From Jimgerdemannia flammicorona (lineage: Eukaryota; Mucoromycota; Endogonomycetes; Endogonales; Endogonaceae), in assembly GCA_003990745.1 (NCBI GenBank), contig RBNI01006231.1:1-11570 (forward strand): a stretch of 11,570 bases of DNA. The letters are read 5' to 3'. The position numbers and the translations under genes were made by a program. The notes beneath the pieces are model-generated. The model had not been told where the DNA came from, ran no database searches, and saw only the letters and a list, made by a program, of their open reading frames with translations. This document shows positions 7,760 to 11,570 of the stretch, piece after piece. Numbering within the stretch: the stretch's first letter is position 1; every line of letters begins with the position of its first letter.

Positions 7760-9099
7760 AGGACATACTGGGCAATATCCTTGCTGAGTTCGGGCTTTCC
7801 TAGAGCTGAAGCTCCACTAGCAGAGAGCCTCCAAGCTCTGAGGTTGAGGTGTGGCCATCTGGCTCTGGTAGAAGGGTCTCAGAGGTAGTTAATTCCTCTT
7901 CTTCCTGTAGAGTCTAGGGCTTCCATGAAGTTGGCAGCATCTTCTGCCCATCCTTGGTGGATTGCATGTCTGATGAGAGCTAGGATGTCTTCTCTCAAAT
8001 CATAGATCTTGAGGATTCTTTTTCTAGGCTTCTTGGTCTGGTTTTTTCGAATCTGGCTTTTTTGGATCTGGCTTCGGTTATCTCCTTTCTTCAAAGTGTG
8101 CACTGCAACATCATGACTGAGGTGAATCTTCTGATGTCTGCAGTCTTGGCAGTCAGGGTGTCTCTCATGGTTGCAATATCCCATTGCTTGAAAATGATGT
8201 TCTTGGCTATTTATCTCTTGTTGTCTTGGGAATTGGTACTCATCTTGATCATAAGTTGGGGGAAGGGTAGACAAGGGGTATGTTTCTATTCAGGTGAAGA
8301 AGCCTTGTCCCCTGAATTGACTTTGTAATCTTGTGGTGACTTCTTGAAAGGTGGTGGACTGTGCAAGAGTAGTTGGGGGTTCTGGTCTCTGGGGTCTCTG
8401 TCTTTCTTGTTGGTCCAACAGATGACACTGATAGCAGTAGTCTTGAGGAGAGTGGAAGACCATTTTGTGTGGACATCTTCCTAGCCAAAAAGCCTTTTCT
8501 TGGTGAGTTTCTTTCTTGGGAATAATGGTGATTATACTGAGTCCTTCCTCTGTATTCCAAGGGTCATTGTCTTCAGGTGGTGTCCAGTGAGGGTCATCTC
8601 AGGGGATGAGTTCGGGAACTTCTTCCTCTTCAGGTACTTCTTGTTCAGGGACTTCTTGGTCAGAAGTTTCTTCTTCCTTGGATGATTCTTGACCCCAAAT
8701 TGCTTGTACTTCTGCAGCTTCAGTTGCAGGTGTTTCTGGAACATGTCTGCATTTCTTCTTCTTTCTTCTGTACTCTGGGCAGGCTGTGCCAGGTGATTTC
8801 CTTGTTCCCATGATCTTGGAGGAGTGCTCAGGACACCTGTGTCTCTTGAGGCATATAGGGCATCCTTTGATTTCTCCTGCAATGGCTTCAATGGTGATAG
8901 GGATGGTATTCTTGGCCCACACATTGTCATCTGGTCTGTCATCCACCAGGTTAATCCAGAGATTGAGTCTGGGATCATTTTCATCTTTGGATTCTTCTTC
9001 CTCTTCTATAGTAGACTCCTCGCTGCTAGCATACTCTTCCTGAATAGTGACCTTCTTCTTCTTCTTTGATTGCTCATAGCTAGTCACCTTAACCCTATA
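7760..9099 (-). pseudogene. Long Cys/His-rich linker between protease and dUTPase
   Basis: About 445 codons in the protease frame. It begins with a Lys run and a Glu-rich stretch, then cluster 1 (8862-8743: CPICLKRHRCPEH, then ACPEY and KCRHV). Next is an acidic repeat of QEVPE, a stop (TGA 8601-8599), and cluster 2 (8475-8422: RCPHK and YCYQCH). After another TGA comes cluster 3 (8175-8113: YCNHERHPDCQDCRHQ, then IHLSH). A very basic run (QIRKNQTKKPRKR) and a helical stretch ending NFMEALDS follow, then a TGA near 7880. The Cys/His spacing suggests three zinc-binding units, but none is the CCHC knuckle of Gag. I do not recognise the domains. The basic and zinc-like features suggest nucleic-acid binding; this is inference. 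The piece at 8532-8984 in another frame is a shadow. Confidence 0.6.
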
Positions 9100-10017
9100 C
9101 TTCTTGCCTTGGTAATCAAACTTGAGTACTTGTTGGCCAATATTGACAACTGCATTCATTTCCTTCATCCAGTTGGTGCTAAGAATCATATCATAGGTGA
9201 CAGCTTCAGTGACAACAGCTTTGGGAATGGAGAACTGAATGTGTCCAAGAGAGATGGTGATATTTCGTACTTCTCTAAGGGGTTGAGTTTGGGCTCCATC
9301 TGCTACTATGATGCTGAGGTTGGATGGTCCATCAATAGGCCATTAGAGGGTGTCCAAGAATCATTTGGTGATGATACAGACAGCTGCTTCTGTGTCTATA
9401 AGGATTTTTGCTTTTTGTCCTTCAATATCTCCATGTAAATAGGTGCTGACATGTCTTTCAGCTGCTTGGACAGGGATGGAAGCTGGTTCTTGCTGTGGGA
9501 TTGGAACTCAGCCAGTGCTAGACCTGGTGGTTCTCAGCAATTTTTTTCAGACTCTAGCTGGTATCAGTTGCAAGAACTGCAGGAGAGGGACTTCCATCTT
9601 GGCTTCTTGAATCTTCTGCCAGGCTTTATTGTAAATGTCTCTAGGCATGGTCTTCAGAGTATACTTCTTCTTAGGCTTTGGAGCAGCAGGTTCCCATTCT
9701 TCTTGTTCCATTTCTTCATCTTCTGATAGCAACTCATTTGTTTCGGGCACAAATGGTGAGGGAGTTCAGGGAGGTGTTTCTATCTATTCCTCCTCATGCT
9801 CTTCATCTTCTTCCTGGATCATTCTTCTGCTGACATTTCTGGATGGCCTTCCTATAGGTTGCTTTCTTTTTTCTGCTGGGTAGACTGTTTTTCAGGTGGT
9901 AACCTTAGTAGGGTACAAGTCTAGATCACTGTAGTCTTCACTGTTGCTTACTTCTTTGAAATCTTCAACAGAATGGGCTTCAGTCTTCTTGTACTGAGTG
10001 TCATTCCTTCAGTTTGG
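9100..10017 (-). pseudogene. Pol N-terminal acidic linker and aspartic protease
   Basis: The protease would cut the Gag-Pol polyprotein. The frame is continuous with the zinc knuckle upstream. First comes an acidic, disordered linker (EEDEEHEEE, then EDEEMEQEEWE) and a Lys-rich KPKKKYTL stretch with EVPLLQFLQLIPARV. Then the retropepsin core follows: ILIDTEAAVCII (9402-9370 region), where the active-site triad DTG reads DTE because GGA has become GAA at 9390-9388. About 65 residues later YDMILSTNWM matches the usual YDxILGxDWL motif with Gly-to-Ser and Asp-to-Asn changes. Stops in this frame: TGA, TAG, TGA, TGA, TGA, TGA and TAA. The protease is certainly inactive. Confidence 0.82.
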
Positions 10018-11477
10018 TGGTTCTGAGTCCCTTCAGTCACTTCTTTTGTTGTCACATTCAGTGGCATAGTGTCCAAATTGTCCACAGTGGAAGCATTGGA
10101 CTTGGGCTCTGTCTCAGATAGGGTACCTTCTTTCTTCTTGCTGGTAATTCCTATTATCTCTTGGTGGATAACCTTGGTTCCTCTGTGATGGGTATCCTCT
10201 GTTGTCCTGGTAGCTCCGATTTTCACATATGGTGAGTTTTTCAATCTGTCTAACCAATCAGTCCAACTTGGAGCTAAGGTCTTGGATTTTGCTTTTGTCC
10301 TTCTTTCCTTCTTTGGCTGGCTTTCTTTCTTCAGATCTTGTCCTTGAAGGAGTCCTTGTAGAGCTTTGACCAGGATATCTTCTTTATCTTCTTTCTTGTC
10401 ATGATCACTCCAAGTAGTTCCTTGTCTGACATCAAAGAATCCTTGGGCTACATCTACTTGCTCTTCAGACCTTCTGATGCCTAGGGTGTAGACATGCTGG
10501 GCAATATTCGGAGGGATTCCATTCATGAAGGTCATTAGACCTATAATGTCCTGGTTGGTGGCATTGAATCTGGCAGCATGCATTCTCTTCTCTATTCTTA
10601 TGAAGAAGGCTCTGAGTGATTCTTCAAGATTTATCTTCATCTCCATGATGGATTCTTGGGCCTTGTGGTGGGTTTCATTTCCTGCATACTTTTCAATGAG
10701 CCAGTGAACCATGGCCTTATATTATAGCTTATCAGACATTGCTGCTCATATCTGTCTTGCCAGTTCTGAACCTCAGTCATTTGCTGTTCAGTGGAAAATT
10801 CCTCTGGCTGGTTCTCTGAGCTGAGCCTTGTAAATGGCGATTTTTCTTTCATCTGAGAGATTCCTCAGGGCTGCAATTCCTTCAATTCCATCAGGGAACT
10901 CTCTGGGGTCTTCTTCTGGGTATCCTGCAAAGGTTGGCAATGAGGTGGCCATTTTGTTGTCACTTTCTTCTGATTCTGGTTCTAGTTTGGATTCTGATTC
11001 TGATTCACTTTCTGAACTGTCACTGGAGATGGGAGTGCTTGGATGTCTTGAGGATGGTGTTCTGGACCTTGGATGAAGTGGAATAGGCCTAGGTATTCTT
11101 GTAGGAGCTACTTCTAGTTCTGTAAGGAGTTGTAGTAGAGGTTCTATTGGTGAGATTGGTGGGACTAGTGTGGGGTATCTGGCTGTAAAGTATTGGGTTT
11201 GTGTGATAAGATCTTCTAGTTCTTGTGTAAGTTCTCCAAAATCTCTAGCAGGGCTGTCTGTATTGTCTGGTTGATCTGGTTGGGGATTTTGGGCTGTACT
11301 GCCTTCTGGTTCTGGTTAGGATCCTTTTAATGCTGGATAATTGGCAAGTCTTGAAGTAATTACTTCTCTTCCTGTCCAGATGCTGGTGATAACTAGTTCT
11401 CCTGTGGTGGCAGAGGTTGGTGTTAGGTCAAATATATCCAGTTTGACTGTGGGTTCTTGTGAGCTGAAAAGTCACAT
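10018..11477 (-). pseudogene. Gag: capsid, coiled coil and CCHC zinc knuckle
   Basis: Gag forms the cytoplasmic particle and packages RNA. Two starts are possible: ATG 11477, 33 bases after the LTR but followed at once by TGA, or ATG 10952 in a strong context (AAAATGG) just before the capsid. The 11477-10953 part is open save for that TGA and a TAA at 11318, and ends in a Ser/Glu repeat (SESESESE). The capsid starts SLPTFAGYPEEDPREF and continues through DERKIAIYKAQLREPA. Stops occur at 10790, 10775, 10748 (TGA) and 10724 (TAA), and then MVHWLIEKYAG onward. A frameshift in an A-rich run near 10335 moves to the frame holding a coiled coil (IQDLSSKLD, LVRQIEKL), an Arg/Tyr/Asn-rich stretch, and a perfect knuckle CFHCGQFGHYATEC (10095-10054), CX2CX4HX4C. 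The open frame at 9948-10330 without the shift is a shadow after that point. The capsid resembles the Retrotrans_gag type. Confidence 0.85.
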
Positions 11478-11492
11478 CAATTTTGAAATCTT

Positions 11493-11508
11493 CTCAGTTG
11501 AGCCCCCA
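11493..11508 (-). other. Primer-binding-site candidate
   Basis: On the minus strand, two bases after the LTR end TTACA, the sequence TGGGGGCTCAACTGAG begins with TGG, as expected for pairing with a tRNA 3' CCA. I cannot name the tRNA. The same TGGGGGCTCAA occurs within the U5 part of the left LTR. Self-priming, as in Tf1-type elements, would need a complementary copy at the RNA 5' end, which I did not find. Confidence 0.45.
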
Positions 11509-11510
11509 AA

Positions 11511-11570
11511 TGTAATGTGCCAGCTCAATGGAGGCAAATTACAAGGTGGAGTCCAAGTGACTATAAAAAA
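11511..11570 (-). repeat. 3' end of the 5' LTR, cut by the window edge
   Basis: Positions 11511-11547 match 2735-2771 with four differences, all transitions. Two CA/TG swaps fit an ancestral CG deaminated on opposite strands in the two copies. After the shared TTACAAG the sequences stop aligning: GTGGAGTCC on the right against ATTGGGGG on the left. The right LTR may therefore belong to another subfamily, or one copy has been rearranged. Confidence 0.7.

Larger units (their letters stand above)
2735..11570 (-). mobile_element. Decayed Ty3/gypsy LTR retrotransposon carrying a dUTPase
   Basis: The order in sense direction is LTR end, PBS candidate, Gag, protease, dUTPase, RT, RNase H, integrase, extra ORF, polypurine tract, LTR. 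The order RT-RNase H-integrase defines Ty3/gypsy (Metaviridae-type) rather than Ty1/copia. The integrase has a GPY/F module, and no chromodomain follows it. Two LTRs of about 1.2 kb would give a full element near 10 kb, but the window ends 60 bases into the 5' LTR. About 34 in-frame stops, several frameshifts and lost catalytic residues make it non-autonomous and inactive. CpA and TpG are abundant and CpG rare, pointing to long-term CpG methylation and deamination rather than RIP. Confidence 0.93.

Noticed and set aside
8532..8984. Minus-strand 150-codon frame overlapping the linker
   Set aside because: It lies in a different frame from the protease-dUTPase frame, is rich in Lys and Met by chance, and has no motif; it is a shadow of the Cys/His linker.
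10637..10852. Minus-strand 71-codon frame crossing the capsid
   Set aside because: It is stop-free, but the capsid frame continues on both sides with four stops that fit CGA or CAA decay. The 71-codon frame is more likely a shadow, though a pair of compensating indels cannot be excluded.
3952..11510. Alternative genetic code with TGA as Trp
   Set aside because: Most TGA positions align with Arg in relatives rather than Trp, frameshifts and TAA/TAG stops are also present, and catalytic residues are lost, so decay explains the stops.

Overview
The window is eukaryotic and reads as a repeat-rich stretch of a fungal genome. No host gene is recognisable. Its main content is one large, decayed Ty3/gypsy LTR retrotransposon on the minus strand (2735-11570, 5' end cut by the window edge). 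CpG is nearly absent: I see only two CpG in the first 2,900 bases and roughly 30 in the ~7.5 kb internal region. The organism cannot be named from this. A large, TE-rich fungal genome with cytosine methylation fits best.

Layout, left to right: 1-1016 is AT-rich, with RIP-like dinucleotide bias and an array of AATTGAATT/AATTCAATT words. 1017-1257 is LTR- or promoter-like, with a TATA box. 1258-2118 is one reading frame broken by four stops, function unknown. 2131-2232 holds a 34-bp tandem repeat. 2233-2734 is AT-rich and empty of genes. 2735-3948 is the 3' LTR of the minus-strand element, followed by a polypurine tract (3949-3960). 3988-4494 is an extra ORF downstream of pol. 4491-11477 is gag-pol, then a primer-binding-site candidate, then the last 60 bases of the 5' LTR.

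Read in its sense direction (right to left), the element has: 5' LTR end, PBS candidate, Gag capsid, coiled coil, CCHC knuckle, acidic linker, aspartic protease, a very long linker with three Cys/His clusters, a dUTPase-like domain with all five motifs recognisable, a beta-rich spacer, reverse transcriptase, RNase H, integrase with GPY/F module, a 168-codon extra ORF overlapping the pol stop by ATGA, polypurine tract and 3' LTR. Gag-Pol spans about 7 kb, longer than usual for fungal gypsy elements; the excess is the ~2 kb between protease and RT.

The element is dead. I read about 34 in-frame stops (about 25 are TGA) and about five frameshifts. Protease DTG reads DTE, the third integrase carboxylate is Lys, and the last Cys of the integrase HHCC finger is Tyr. 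The damage in the element fits CpG deamination, whereas the left flank carries a CpA-to-TpA bias, so two mutational regimes appear side by side. The most interesting item is the retroelement dUTPase joined to a Cys/His-rich linker between protease and RT.
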